A stretch of 64,000 nucleotides of DNA. It comes from Epiperipatus broadwayi (Eukaryota > Onychophora > Udeonychophora > Euonychophora > Peripatidae). Below, one piece after another: positions 1-11,329 of the stretch. Each line of letters begins with the position of its first letter. Positions within the stretch are counted from its first letter, which is position 1. Position numbers and translations under genes: made by a program. The stretch covers positions 312,001-376,000 of the forward strand of contig JAQFVV010012403.1 of assembly GCA_028023455.1 (NCBI GenBank), in the 5' to 3' direction. A model generated the notes under the pieces. It saw nothing but the letters and a program-made list of their open reading frames with translations, made no database searches and had not been told where the DNA came from.

Positions 1-1160
1 CGTTTATCCAACATTGAAATGTAAGTTAATAAACTATTTAATGGGAATACAATATACATGTGTGTGTACACACTGATGAAAAAAGAGAAGTACTGAAACA
101 AAATGTGGATTTTATTACCCTAAATAAGCTCACAACAATATTGCATTTAGTTTAGAATACCAAATTCAGGTAGATTAATTAATAATGGGAAAGTTATTGC
201 TAATAAAATCAACAGTTATGCTACATATAAAGTGGTATGCTAGTGTAAGTCAAGTTGTATTGTTGAGTTCAAAAGTGCATTCACAAAAAGATTTCATACA
301 TAAACTACTGTAGAAAATGTTACATTAATCTGCAGACAGATTTAAAATATAGTTTATAGAACATTCACTTATTCGTTATGGAAGTTTTTGTTTTGATAAT
401 GTTTTTGTTGTTGTTGCTGCTGCATTTGGAAAATGATTTGAGAGAAAAAAAATCTAGGATGATTTTTAAAAATTGGCCATTCATGTTTTTGGTGAGATTT
501 TTAAATTTTGATTGTAAATGTTTCTAAAGATAGCAGTGATACCATAAGTTAGCTGTAGTTGTTATTTATTTATATATTAGTATTAATTCAGTGTTTTGTA
601 TTATATATATATATCACGCTCATACTTTTATTATTAATGATCATAAAGATTCTTTGTATAATGTATTGTACAATGATATTAGATTCTTAAATGTTAGAGT
701 ACTTGAGTTTTTATTTAAGCCAAATGATACCATAGTTCGGACATAAAAAATTAAATATCATAATTCTTCTTTTACTTTTATTACATTCTTAATTATTTAT
801 AAAGTATGCATTTGTGAATATCACTTTAGAAATGTATTTAATAAACTTAAACATTGGTAAACTGATTTGTTAAAAAATTTTGGCAATATGTAACAGTTTT
901 AAAATTATATATGGAAATACAGATAATAAGAACAATCCAAATTATTATCATTGTGTTTGTTGTTATAATGAATATAGTTTTTTTCATGTATCACTTATCC
1001 TGGAGTCTAGCATTTACAGTGTCATATTTTTAATGTGGGAAAGTGAAACTGTGGATTATGAAGAGGTATAAATAGCTCAAAATCTTCTAATACTCTTCCA
1101 AAAAAAAGGTGGTGTACACTTCGGTTTAACAATATAAGAAAAATTTTGAGATACAATATA
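1..1160. other. AT-rich non-coding DNA, nothing identified
   Basis: The stretch holds short A/T runs and a (TA)n tract near 605-615. The one short open frame in it (63 codons, 880-1071) has no recognisable domain and sits in sequence no different from its surroundings, so I do not call a gene. Confidence 0.6.
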
Positions 1161-1164
1161 TCAT

Positions 1165-1345
1165 CTTAATGAGCAAGGTAGGGACAGGTTTCTATCCACT
1201 TTTAACACCTGTGAAAGAGTGTAACCTGAACATATGATCAAAGATACATGAAAAAGGTGTATGATCTCTAAGATACACATTTCATGCTGAATCATCACTC
1301 ATCAGTAAGCTCAGATCACAATCTCTTCCACACATCTTTATCATT
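1165..1345 (-). repeat. Family C hammerhead-bearing repeat, partial copy (C1)
   Basis: The minus strand carries the family C core block also seen at 16.3 and 20.7-20.9 kb. The flanking part (1180-1215) resembles the arm of the foldback at 1447-1757, both containing a block like ggtttctatccacttttaac. The copy lacks the second arm seen at 16.1 and 20.6 kb, so it is truncated. Boundaries are approximate. Confidence 0.55.
1268..1309 (-). ncRNA. Hammerhead ribozyme candidate, family C type
   Basis: On the minus strand: stem I 5' strand CTTA, core CTGATGA, stem-loop II of 15 nt, GAAAT, a 4-nt loop, cleavage triplet ATC, stem I 3' strand TTAG. All conserved core residues are present. Stem II has one A-G mismatch and stem I one U-U mismatch. 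Outside stem I, GATCT and AGATC can pair to extend it. Stem III is only about two pairs, like the minimal PLE-associated hammerheads known to act best as dimers. Activity is uncertain because of the mismatches. Confidence 0.55.
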
Positions 1346-1446
1346 GTTTAGTATATATAGATAATGAATAACTACAGTTCAATTGATGTGTCAAACTTAT
1401 TGCCTTCACAACTTTGACACAAACCACTTAATGGAAGTATGTTAAT

Positions 1447-1757
1447 AATTTTTATTAGTTATTCATTAGACTAGAGATTATCAACTTAATAAATAATATT
1501 TTTGTAGTGTAATTTTCATTATACTACTCTCATACAAAGTGGAGACTGGTTTCTATCTACTTTTAACATTTTGTGGATAGGTATATCATAAACATGTCTT
1601 TGGTCACATGTTTATGATACATTCCTCCACAAGATGTTAAAAGTGGATAGAAACCAGTTTCAATCTTGTGTGAGAGTGGTGTGGTGAAAATTACATTAAA
1701 AAAAATATTATTTATTAAGTGGATAATCTCTAGTCTAATGAATGACTAATAAAAATT
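1447..1757. mobile_element. Foldback MITE-like element with ~150-bp arms
   Basis: Left arm 1447-1597 and right arm 1606-1757 are near-perfect inverted repeats around an 8-nt centre (tctttggt, 1598-1605). The arms start and end with aatttttattagt and its complement and contain a block (ggtttctatctactttt) shared with 1190-1210. There is no coding capacity. It could be a non-autonomous DNA transposon or a hairpin retroelement dimer. I could not identify a clean target-site duplication. Confidence 0.75.
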
Positions 1758-3940
1758 ATAAATGTCATTATATCACATTTTGCATCTACTACATTATATT
1801 ACATATACAATATTACCTTTTTCTTTCACTATTTATTTTAGCCTTATAATGCTTCTCTCAAAATGATATTTTTCTGTCAATAAACTGTTCTAAAAATAGA
1901 ATGGAAATTATCATAATATATATTCCATTTTTTTAATTTAAAAGCATTAGCAGCATCTCTAATGTAATAGTAAGTGACTTCTCTGGCTTATGTTTATCAC
2001 ACAGGATTTAATTCTAGAACTAAAAAGAATTAGAAATATATTATTTGTCTACAAAGTATACTTCACATTTATGTTTCATATAACTAGCCATAGCCAACCA
2101 TATAATACTAAATTGTTTATGCACTTTACTACTGGTATCCAATGCTTTATTTACCATTCTTTTTATACTTTACAGTTTCGAATGGCCCAGCAATCTTCAG
2201 AACTTTATATCTCCTAGCCTCAACTGCTAAATTCAATTTTTTTTAGCCATAACCAATTAAATTAATGTTCTATTATTGAGTTATAAAGAGGAATCTATTT
2301 ATATTTAATTGAAAGATAAAACACAAAAGAAAACTATTAATTCTCACTTACCAATGTTAGACAGTTTGGATGAGAATTTGATTTTCTATTACTGTTTTGC
2401 CGTAGTGATCCCATTTCACATATATGTCTAGAAAACCTGTATGAATGTATATTTTTATCCATATATATTTTAAATATTAGCACTATGCTGTCATTTTGAC
2501 TAGATGTGTCAGTTAACTTTTTAAATAGTAGCTTATTTTTGGGGATGTTATATAGAAACTCAAAAATATTTTTTTGATTTTCAGCACCTCTGCACCATCT
2601 CAAAATTATTTCTGCTATTTTGAAGACGGCTGGTAAATTCGGTCAAAATATCAATATAATGTTAATATTTATAATACGCAAATGTATGTATGAGACAGAA
2701 ATGTATGTTTATATCTTTTACTTGTGAAAGTATTTGCTTTAATATATATATACGCATTTACATAAGGGTTCAAATATAATTTAAATTTTTAAAAAAAAAT
2801 TATTAAGTTTATTCTAATCAAATGCTCCGCAATACTTAGGGCAATAATAAAGTAAAATTCTAGAGCATGTGTTCTTGGACCATTTCCAGTGCTGGAACTA
2901 TCAGAGCTTGAACTTAGTACAAACCCTAAGCAATAAAGTCATTTGATTACTCTATTTTGCTTTCTAATGAAATAATTAGATCACTTAGAAATTGTGCTAT
3001 TTTGATAATTAGAAGTCATATGAAAATAAAATCAATACTTCTCAAAATGGCATTAATCCAGTATTCCTATAGAATACGATTAAGCAATTTATACAGTATT
3101 TAGACTAATATATATATAGGATAGCTTCACTTGTGCAAACGTCTAAATTCATAATAATTAAAATTTAGAATAATGAATAAAATATGAGAAGATTCAATCA
3201 TTAGAATAATATTTACATCAAGTAAATAATTATCCATATGTTAATGAACACAAGTTTAAAACACATTTTCTTATTCATCAATAGTAAGTAGTTTTGATTA
3301 TTTTTAAAGGTACGTTATAGAGATGTCCTTTACTCGAATAAAATTTGGTCTATAAACCTGTACTTATTTTTTTATTTTTTTAATTACTCGCTTTATTAAT
3401 TTTGCTCAATTGCAATATCATTAACATGTTTTGAGTCTTTAATTAATAAAGTTTCACCTTCGTTCCCTTGGAGATTTTATTAATTATTATTTCTCATTAT
3501 CAATTCAGTTTTATAATCCCCAGTCTAAACAACCTCGATTTATAAATGATGACTATAGAAATAAAAACAAGCTTCTTATCAATAAGGTATCCAAAGAAAA
3601 ACAGTTTGTTTACCAACAAACAAGTGATATTTTATTTATTAATTTTACACATTATAATTTTCAGAATTATAAATATATATATGATTATAAGACTATTGTT
3701 AATCAAGTCTATTTTAGAACAAATATCATTAATCTAAGAAAAGCAAATACTCAAATCTGTACGGATAAGAATACTGTTAATTCAAGTACCTTTTATTCAA
3801 AAACTTCAGATATCTAAACAAAATTTCAAATGTAACCTTTAACCTTTTACAATAAATAGTTTGTATACACATTTACAAACAAAATTTTAAAAATGATTAC
3901 TGTCATAAAAATATTTTGCATCGATATAAAAATAAGTATA
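1758..3940. other. AT-rich non-coding DNA, nothing identified
   Basis: No repeat, RNA gene or credible coding region was recognised. Open frames near 1990-2217, 2337-2603 and 3546-3737 are short, low-complexity and lack domain motifs. The block 2880-2930 faintly resembles the tRNA-like segment at 48.1 kb. Confidence 0.55.
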
Positions 3941-3950
3941 TACTGTATTT

Positions 3951-4862
3951 GTAACTGTTAACTTCTTCTAACTCATCACAATCAATCTTTATTTTCGTAT
4001 TTTGAAAAAATCCATTAAACATTACTTTAGTCTTTTTAACATTTATCTTTACTCTTACTTTCTTACTTTCATCTGATAACTCCTGCAACATTTCATGTAG
4101 CTCTAAAGCATTATTTGCAAAAACAACTACATCATTTGCAAAATCTAAATGACTTAAATAATCTCCATTTATTTTCACTCCTTTAGCTTCCCATTTTAAT
4201 TCACAAAATACTTCTTGCAGCACTGCTGCAAAAGTTTTGGAGATATGGAATCATCCTGTCTTACACCCTTCTCAATGTTTACTTTCCTAGTATCATTATG
4301 TAATTTAATTGTTGCTGTTGCATTTTTATAAATATTCTTTAAAATATGAAAATATACTAGAACTATACCTTGATGATCCAATGCTTTAATCACTGAAGAA
4401 ATATTTATAGAATCAAATGCTTTTTCATAATCTACAAATCCAAAACATAATGGCAACTCATATTTATTTGTTCTTTCTATAACTTCTTTCAATACCTGGA
4501 TATGATATACTGTACTAAAACCACTTTTAAATCCAGTTTGTTCTCTTGATTGGTGGAAATCCAATGTTCTCTGTAGATGAGTTGTAATTATGGTAAAAAT
4601 TTGTATAAAACTGATAAGAGGCTGGTAGGTCTGTAATTTCTAATATCTTCTTTATCACCTTTTTTAAATATTAATATTAATACTGCATTCTTCCAATCAT
4701 CTGGTACATCTTTATCATTTAGACATTTGGTATATAACTTTGCTGAAAAAATTTCTCTTTCTTTACCTGCTTTTTTTAATATATCAATTATATTTCCATT
4801 ATTACCTGGAGCCTTTTCTTTCTTCATACATTTAATTGCATGTCTCACTTCTTCTTTTAAAA
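3951..4862 (-). pseudogene. RTE-like LINE reverse transcriptase, inverted 5' portion
   Basis: Read on the minus strand in three overlapping frames (roughly 4862-4588, 4564-4196, 4223-3951), this encodes a non-LTR reverse transcriptase core. Visible are the finger region with LIFKKGDKEDIRNYRP, palm motif A GFVDYEKAFDSI, the GVRQDDSISP stretch, and the catalytic motif as FAND where FADD is expected, so the second catalytic residue of the motif is replaced by Asn. Family knowledge: this enzyme copies the LINE RNA at a nicked target. The reading frame is broken by frameshifts, so it is inactive. It is the 5' portion of the same insertion as 4862-5430, flipped relative to it. A probable target duplication, tactgtattt, lies at 3941-3950 and 5438-5447. 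Confidence 0.85.
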
Positions 4863-5437
4863 TTTTGGTCAGATTATTAATACAGATGGAAACATAATGG
4901 ATGAAATTAATCATAGAATTAAACTTGGTTGAAGTACTTTTGGTAGAAATAACTTGATACTAAAAGGAAATGTGCCTAGGTGTTTGAAAAGAAAGGTTTT
5001 TAATAAATGTGTTTTACCAGTTCTCACTTATGGATCTGAGACTTGAACACTTAATAAAAGAACAATACAGAGACTTCACACCACTCAAAGAAGTATGGAA
5101 AGATGCATGTTGGGAGTAACAAGAAGAGACAGAAAACCAATATATGGGCAAGAGAACAAACAGGTGTTACTGACCTCATTGAAAAAATTAAAAAACTGAA
5201 GTGCAGTTGGGCTGGGCATATTGCTAGGAGAGATGATAATAGATGGTCAGTTGAAATCTTAAACTGGATTCCAAGAGATTGTAAAAGACACAGAAAGAGA
5301 CCACATGTGAGATGGGTGGATGAAATAAAAAAGTGTGCAAGAGTGATGTGGAAAAGAGAAGCTAAAATCAGAGAAAGATGGATTGAACTTGAAGTGACCA
5401 CCCTGCAGTGGATTGATAATGATTGAGGATGATGGTG
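4862..5437 (+). pseudogene. RTE-like LINE C-terminal region and 3' tail
   Basis: The plus strand continues the protein at the point where the inverted part stops: LGQIINTDGN begins near 4868. It then runs through the RTE-type C-terminal domain (CMLGVTRR, LKCSWAGHIARRDD, NWIPRDCKRHRKRPHVRW, LQWIDND) to about 5424, followed by a short TGATGA-type tail. Several stops interrupt it (for example TGA at 5044). Together with the inverted part it makes a 1.5-kb 5'-truncated, 5'-inverted LINE. Closely related copies at 42.8, 48.5, 56.2 and 63.1 kb show that this is a multi-copy family here. Confidence 0.85.
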
Positions 5438-5449
5438 TACTGTATTTTA

Positions 5450-5732
5450 AAGTGTTATATAATTATTAATAAAATAAATTTATTTTAATAATTAATTTAT
5501 TTTATTATATACAATAAACTTATACATATCAAACAAAGAAAAAAAACAATATTTACCAATCATAACTGTTATATTTAGGGAAAATATTTATATGACATAT
5601 AGAAAGTAATTACATATAAACAAACCATATACAGTAAAATTAATGTTTATCTATGTTAGATCTGGGATTAATATGAAAAAAAAAATTGTTAACATATTTG
5701 TCTGAAGGTTTGTGATGATGCTATATATTATT
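5450..5732. other. AT-rich spacer, nothing identified
   Basis: This spacer lies between the LINE and the family B foldback. It contains a short local inverted repeat of t/a-rich sequence at 5460-5510. No gene was seen. Confidence 0.5.
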
Positions 5733-6210
5733 AGATGTAATATATTGGACTGTTTTCATCATCTATGAGTGAATGTTGAATGTATAGAAAATTTTAAACT
5801 TTATTTAAACTTTCCAAATGCAAACAACTTGTTAGTAATAGCACACAAATAGACAACACAGGTTACTAATTACACAATGTTTTGAGTAGTATTATTCTCC
5901 ATTCTTGTTCAGTTGTTGTGACCTGATATGCACAGTGTCAGTATTTGCATAGAAGTTGCCTTAAATTTGATATTCAAGAATCTAAAGGTGCAAGTTCAGC
6001 TTCTATGAAAATACTGTCACTGTGCATATCAGGCCAGCAACACCTGAACAAGAATGGAGAATAATACTACTCAAAATGATGTATAATTACTAACCTGTGT
6101 TGTCTATTTCTGTGTTATTACAAACAAGTTTGTTTTTGAAAAGTTTAAAATTTTCTATACATTCAACGTTCATTCATAGATGATGGAAGTAGTCCAAAAT
6201 ATCACATCTG
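5733..6210. repeat. Family B foldback repeat (probable PLE terminal sequence)
   Basis: Arms of about 225 bp (5733-5965 and 5990-6210) are inverted copies. Each carries the sequence also found flanking the PLE endonuclease relic at 31.2-32.1 kb and, decayed, near 61.1-62.4 kb. The arm contains a possible hammerhead remnant (a CTGAA..., CTCAAAAC, ATTGTGT arrangement), but G12 of the catalytic core is replaced by A in every copy, so I do not call a ribozyme. The outer end of the right arm is where the family A element at 6211-6730 inserted. Confidence 0.6.
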
Positions 6211-6743
6211 AATAAACATCACATGATTACCTTCTCTTATGCTTGTGTATAACTGTTGTTAATCAGGCAAAACTCACTATATATATTGTCACACACAGCA
6301 AGTTGAGTAATCAGTGGATGCCAGAAGGCTTGTGCATAAAATCCCCATCTAGTGCCTACTCATCCAATATCCCAGACTAGTTTCTGGCTTATGGCCTTCA
6401 TCAGTGAGGAGCCTTGGATCAGAGAGCACTGCATCTAGATCTTAGGATATAATGCAACCCTTCAGCAACCACCTTTTATCTCCATTTAACTACAAAACTA
6501 TGAGTCTTAAACTGAAAACACCTTAATGTTTTCAATCCAAACCCATTAACTTATATAGTCATATGGGTATGAACCCAGTTCAGTATCCATACATTTTAGT
6601 GTCTTTGGTTCTTTAACAACCATAGCCACCAGTATCCTATTAGGCAGGATGGTTTTAAGCCAATAAACATCACATGACCACCTCCGAGCTTGCTGTGTGT
6701 GGCAATTTATATAGTGAGTTTTGTCTGTCTAATATCACATCTG
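6198..6743. mobile_element. Family A hammerhead element A1 with 13-bp TSD
   Basis: The element proper is 6211-6730, flanked by direct repeats aatatcacatctg at 6198-6210 and 6731-6743. TSDs of this length fit target-primed retrotransposition rather than cut-and-paste insertion. The left part carries an HHR on the minus strand and the middle (6555-6600) carries the module shared with families D and F. The two ends form an imperfect inverted repeat around the tgctgtgtgtg block. The right-arm HHR is deleted. It is nested in the family B foldback and therefore younger than it. Confidence 0.75.
6370..6409 (-). ncRNA. Hammerhead ribozyme candidate, family A (A1)
   Basis: Minus strand: CCTCA, CTGATGA, stem-loop II AGGCCATAAGCCA, GAAAC, TA, GTC, TGGGA. 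All conserved core bases are intact. Stem II keeps three GC pairs with an A-A mismatch at the closing position. Stem I has four pairs because one G of the usual TGGGG is lost. Stem III has only two pairs with a 2-nt loop, so cleavage might need a dimer. Confidence 0.65.
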
Positions 6744-6925
6744 GGATAAATATGTTTTGCCTATAATTTCATATCATGCTAATTTTAATATTTATTACAC
6801 ATTTATTACATACTTCTAAATATAAAATCCTAGAGGAAAATATATGAAAAGAAAGCACTATTAACAAACTATAATTAATTGGTAATAATATCTTTTACTA
6901 GGTTGTAACATCCTAACACTTCAAT

Positions 6926-6942
6926 AAGCCTTAAAGCTGAAA

Positions 6943-6990
<48 letters not shown>

Positions 6991-7031
6991 TTTCAGCTAT
7001 ATAGGCTTTTATATATATATATATATATATA
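6926..7031. repeat. AT palindrome with unique inverted flanks
   Basis: A (TA)n tract of about 40 bp is bracketed by agctgaaatctaa and its complement ttagatttcagct. A second (TA)n run lies within an extended hairpin ending in aaaag. The unique flanks mean the hairpin is not merely a dinucleotide repeat. Confidence 0.7.
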
Positions 7032-8756
7032 AAAGTGGAAAACATGATAATTTACTAGTATGTTGAAGAACTATTATTTTGAACAGTTAAGATTTTGTGT
7101 TCTATGTGAATATACAGTATAACAGTATTTTGAAGAATATTAAGCCATTTTTTATGGTAGTACATGTCTCTGGTTTACTAAAACATACTAATGGAAAATA
7201 CTGACTTCTCACTAATGAACAAAAACAATTCTGTAACATTTAAAGAAGAGAGTTAGAGTGGCTACAAGAAACATTGCATGATAATGGCAGAAATGTAGAT
7301 CAGTAACTCATAGTTCCAGGAGAAATTCTCAACCAAATAATGAAAATAAAACAAAATCTCTATTTATTTTAACTGAAAGAAACAATCTTCCATTGAAATT
7401 CTTAAATATGATGTGGCTAATCATACAATTATTTATTTACTTAATATTTGTATTCAGAGAATGTGATGATATAGATGTTCAAATCATGGTGGACTTTTAC
7501 ATGGGTGGCTGAAATCTTTTTCTGCTAATGCTTACAAACATTCATAGTCTGATTCTTAGACCTGTAACATCTGCAATTTCATGCTGCAACAGGTATACCA
7601 AAACATAGCAGTAATAAAACTAATTGTTTTTCTTATAAAACTCATGATGGCTATTATCAGAAAAAAAATTATATATTCAAATGGACTGTAGTTTTGAGGG
7701 AGTTTTAACAAGATGAAAGATAAAATTCTTTGTAACACTCATATCTCCTGTGTAATAAATCTTGATTGATTATATCAGATTTCATTTTCCATTTTTAGTG
7801 AATGCAGATATCCTGAAACTATTAATCTTTAAAACTGTAAACAGTTTAATAATTTCAGTCACTGATATCTCAGGTAATTAGATAGCAACAAACAAAATTT
7901 TTAAAGCTCAAACAGATCCAATATGTCTTTTTATATGCTTGATCATGAATAAAATATTCCATATATTTTCTTAAATATCTATTGAATGTCATATTTTCAT
8001 TTGTGTATTAGATAATTTTAGTAATACATTGTTAATATGATAGACTATTCTATCTTTACTAATACTGTATATTGTTAATTTGAAAGACTTCCATTTTTTG
8101 ACTAATTTATCTTTCTTCTTTATATAACCATTTATATATATATATCATTTTTCATTTTTAATTTGAAAGGACTTTGATACTAGAGGGCATTCCATTAATA
8201 TAGTCAGTGCATGGAGTTTTATCACTTTAAGTAGTATATTATATATATATATAACCATTAGAAACCAGTTAACACTTAGGCAACCCAATATGGATAACAG
8301 TCAATAATCTCAAACTGTTGTCAAGGATATATATATATGAAAACAATAAACACTTTATTCAATACCAATATCAACAACAATCAATAGTCAATTTGTACTC
8401 AAGGAAGCCTCCTTTAAACAATAATATATGCATGTATACAGTAAAACATCAATGCAATGTTTTTCAAAAAATTGAAGATTATAAATGATGGATACCGAAA
8501 AGTGGTAATACTGGAAACCGTCAAAAAATTATAAATAAGAATAAATGACTATTTTTCACCATTTAAAAATATGCTTGCATGATAGTTTAAAGTATTATTC
8601 AGATGTTATCATTCAAAATTTTTGGCATCTATTATTTACAAATATATTTGTTAGTATATATATATGACTTTAATATTAGAATATTTACATTGTTTTATTG
8701 TTTTTATACACATGATTGAGAAGTTGGATTAATATTGATTATAATAATTAGATAGA
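7032..8756. other. AT-rich non-coding DNA, nothing identified
   Basis: The stretch holds scattered short (TA)n tracts (8137-8144, 8229-8252, 8327-8336). The only open frame is 60 codons (7556-7738, minus), hydrophobic and without motifs. No repeat family was recognised. Confidence 0.5.
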
Positions 8757-9010
8757 AACACTAAATTATCACATGATCAGCATTTCCTATGTTTACAAAA
8801 CATTTAGTGCCTATTTATCCAATATTCCCAGACTAGTTTCTTTCTCATGGCTCCTCACTGATAAAAGCCACAAACTAAACACTACTCTGGGGATATTAGA
8901 TGAATAGGCACACATAAAGATTTTATGCACAAACCTTTTTGTATCTATAGACTACTAAGACTTACACTGTTCTGATATTACTGTATGGAGAGTTTGTTAC
9001 CATTTTTATG
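8757..9010. mobile_element. Family A element A2, internally deleted
   Basis: Both arms are present but the middle is missing. The left arm's minus-strand HHR remnant (8827-8851) is joined directly to the right arm's plus-strand HHR (8853-8892). The plus-strand core reads CTGATAA in place of CTGATGA and GAAAC is altered, so it is inactive. Ends match other family A copies: the tcacatgatca side and a tactgtatggaga side. Such arm-to-arm fusions are what hairpin-induced deletion would leave. Confidence 0.65.
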
Positions 9011-9261
9011 ATTAGATACAGTATAGTGTTTATGTTCATAGCAATCTTCATATGAAAGCTTTTACTTTCATTAATGCTTTATGTGTATTGGCAAAGTGTG
9101 CTTACAACCAATCCGAAATATTTAGCACATTTTTCTTTAGAATGATTCTTTATCTCTTCTGCCATTTTCCATTGCTCTTCCAGAGTTACCAATTGCATTG
9201 TAGATAGGTATTTTAAAATATTTTGGGATTCAATTTAAAACCTCCAATATTCATCTATTAT

Positions 9262-9350
9262 CATCTCTTATATATATATATATATATAGCCCAGTTATAT
9301 ATAATAGATATATATATATATATATATATATATATCCTAACTGGGCTTTA
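9262..9350. repeat. AT hairpin with inverted agcccagtta flanks
   Basis: Two (TA)n tracts enclose an inverted pair, agcccagtta and taactgggct. The pattern parallels 6926-7031 but with different unique flanks. Confidence 0.6.
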
Positions 9351-9641
9351 TTTCACTCTTTTAGCATATATTTCTACATATTATTGTATGGATGGTTACT
9401 GATGTTATAACAGATTATGTAAGCATAAGAAATTGTGATCATGTGATATTTTAGTCATTTAATACCAATCTTAACCAAAAAATGTAGGAGATTATAGTTA
9501 CTAAAAAATCGAAAACACCAAAATATATAGATACTGAAAGGGGCTTATATATGTATGACTATACAAGAAAGTTACCATGGAATGTAGAGATTATTGAAGT
9601 TTGAATTTGGGCTCATAAATTTTATAGTTAATTAAAAAGAT

Positions 9642-9840
9642 AAAAGATAGCTGCTGAAAGAACACATTCCATCCAAAGATCTAGGTGCATTATTGTCAGA
9701 TATAAGGCTCTTCATTGCAGATATTGTATAAGTAGCACAGGGATTTTGATGCACAAACTCCCTAGTATCCATTGATTACTACGACTTTCACAAGGAAGCA
9801 CTATTATATAAAGAGAGTTGCTGCTGCTATGTTATATTAG
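9642..9840 (+). mobile_element. Family A element A3, right arm only
   Basis: The sequence follows the right half of family A (gatctaggtgc, cttcattg, atgcacaaact, tccattgattact). About 30 nt covering the catalytic core of the HHR is missing between cttcattgc and gatattg. The remaining stem I 3' flank is still recognisable. Confidence 0.5.
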
Positions 9841-11015
9841 AAACCCAACAAATATAGTCGTGATTGTAATGCATCTTTATATACAATTTTAAACTATTGC
9901 AATTCCAAAAAGACAAAAGAAAATGTCATTTCTTTATTTAGAATATAAATTCAATTCGAAGTTAATTTTTATAATTATTAAATAATGTTTTTTAAGTGAA
10001 AACAAAGACTTTAATTGCTTCTAGAAAAACTAAATTTTGCAAAAAAAAATTCAAGTCAGATATTTTATAATTTTATTCTTCTTTTTTTTATTATTATTGG
10101 AAAATAAATTGATTTGCATTTAAAATTAAAACACAATAGGAGCAGAATTAACAAACAAATTTGAGCTCGGATTGATATAGAGAGCCAAGATTTTGTCTTT
10201 ATAAAAAAATATTCTTATATTATTTTATTGCATTAATGCGATGCATCATTCGGTACAACAGACAAACTAACATAGTTAGACTTTATAAACTATAATATGA
10301 TTAGAAAGAGAATGCAGCTGCATATATAATAATCTTATTTTAGATGCATTGTTTATTTGAGGGGGGAGGATGATTTCGTAAAGTAAAAAATGTAATGTTA
10401 ATGTAAGAATTATTAGAATAAACAAAATATATATTATGTAGCTCTTCATAAACTGAGTAATGAATTCATCATAAAAAAGTAATACTTTATTACACGCACA
10501 TATACCTATGTATATGTATATACCTTAATAACCATTTAGCATTATGCCAGAAATTAAAATCCTCTTCCAGAATGCTTATCCAAGAATCTCTTCAAATAAT
10601 CTAATCATTATGGTGAATGGACTTTTTGAGAAGTTCCAAATATTTTTTTTTTTCATCCAATGTCAAACCAACAGGTTTTGATCCTCTTATATAACTCTTG
10701 AGTTGCATCAATAATTTCAGGGCCACCCATAATCACTACGCTTATTTACTTCAATTATAAAATTCAATACTCTTTATCTTACGTAATTGCTCCCAAACAT
10801 AAATCATGAAACACATAATTAATGACAATCATATACATACACACATATATAATTTGTTTTTTCTTTATTTCAACTGCAGTGTTTACCTGAAATAAGTTGG
10901 CATACATATGTTAGTATACCCTGGTGAAGTGTATTATACTACTTTCATCTGCTTTCTTTTCTGCTCAGTGCCCTTTCAGTACCAAGCACCATAATCCTAA
11001 ATATATATATAGTCG
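9841..11015. other. AT-rich non-coding DNA, nothing identified
   Basis: No gene or repeat family was recognised. There are short poly-A/T runs and a ggggggagg run near 10360. Confidence 0.5.
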
Positions 11016-11019
11016 AAAA

Positions 11020-11300
11020 AGCAAGTCATATATCACATGACTTGTTTTAAGCTTGAATTACATATAAGTAATACAGGGAACATATCAACAGCTCTAACAA
11101 GCTTTTATCGATAAGTGTCACAAGAGAAAGCATTTCAAAATTTCTATCTAGAATTATCTCTATCCCCAAAAGCTCAAAACCACTCTTAGGACAGGTGGCA
11201 CTTATCAATGAAAGCTTGTTAGAGCTATTACTACGCTCCTTATATTACATATCTGTAATACAATCTTAAAACAAGTCACGCAATATATGACTTGATTTTT
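11020..11300. repeat. Family D foldback repeat, arm-to-arm fusion (D1)
   Basis: Inverted arms begin with aagtcatatatcacatgact and end with its diverged complement near 11260-11290. The inner parts carry gataagtg and agctctaacaagctt blocks. At 11170-11200 the minus-strand HHR side (tatcccca) is fused to fragments of the plus-strand HHR (aaaagctcaaaacc), so no complete ribozyme remains. Confidence 0.55.
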
Positions 11301-11329
11301 TGATTATTATAATTTTAGGATCTTGGGGA

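Noticed and set aside
44-1071. Small plus-strand gene near 880-1071
   Set aside because: Sixty-three codons with no motif in ordinary AT-rich sequence.
5051-5401. 116-codon minus-strand frame
   Set aside because: Antisense shadow of the LINE C-terminal domain on the plus strand.
5733-6210. Hammerhead ribozyme in family B arms
   Set aside because: Order is suggestive (CTGAA..., CTCAAAAC, ATTGTGT), but the G of GAAA is A in each copy I read and stem II does not pair convincingly.
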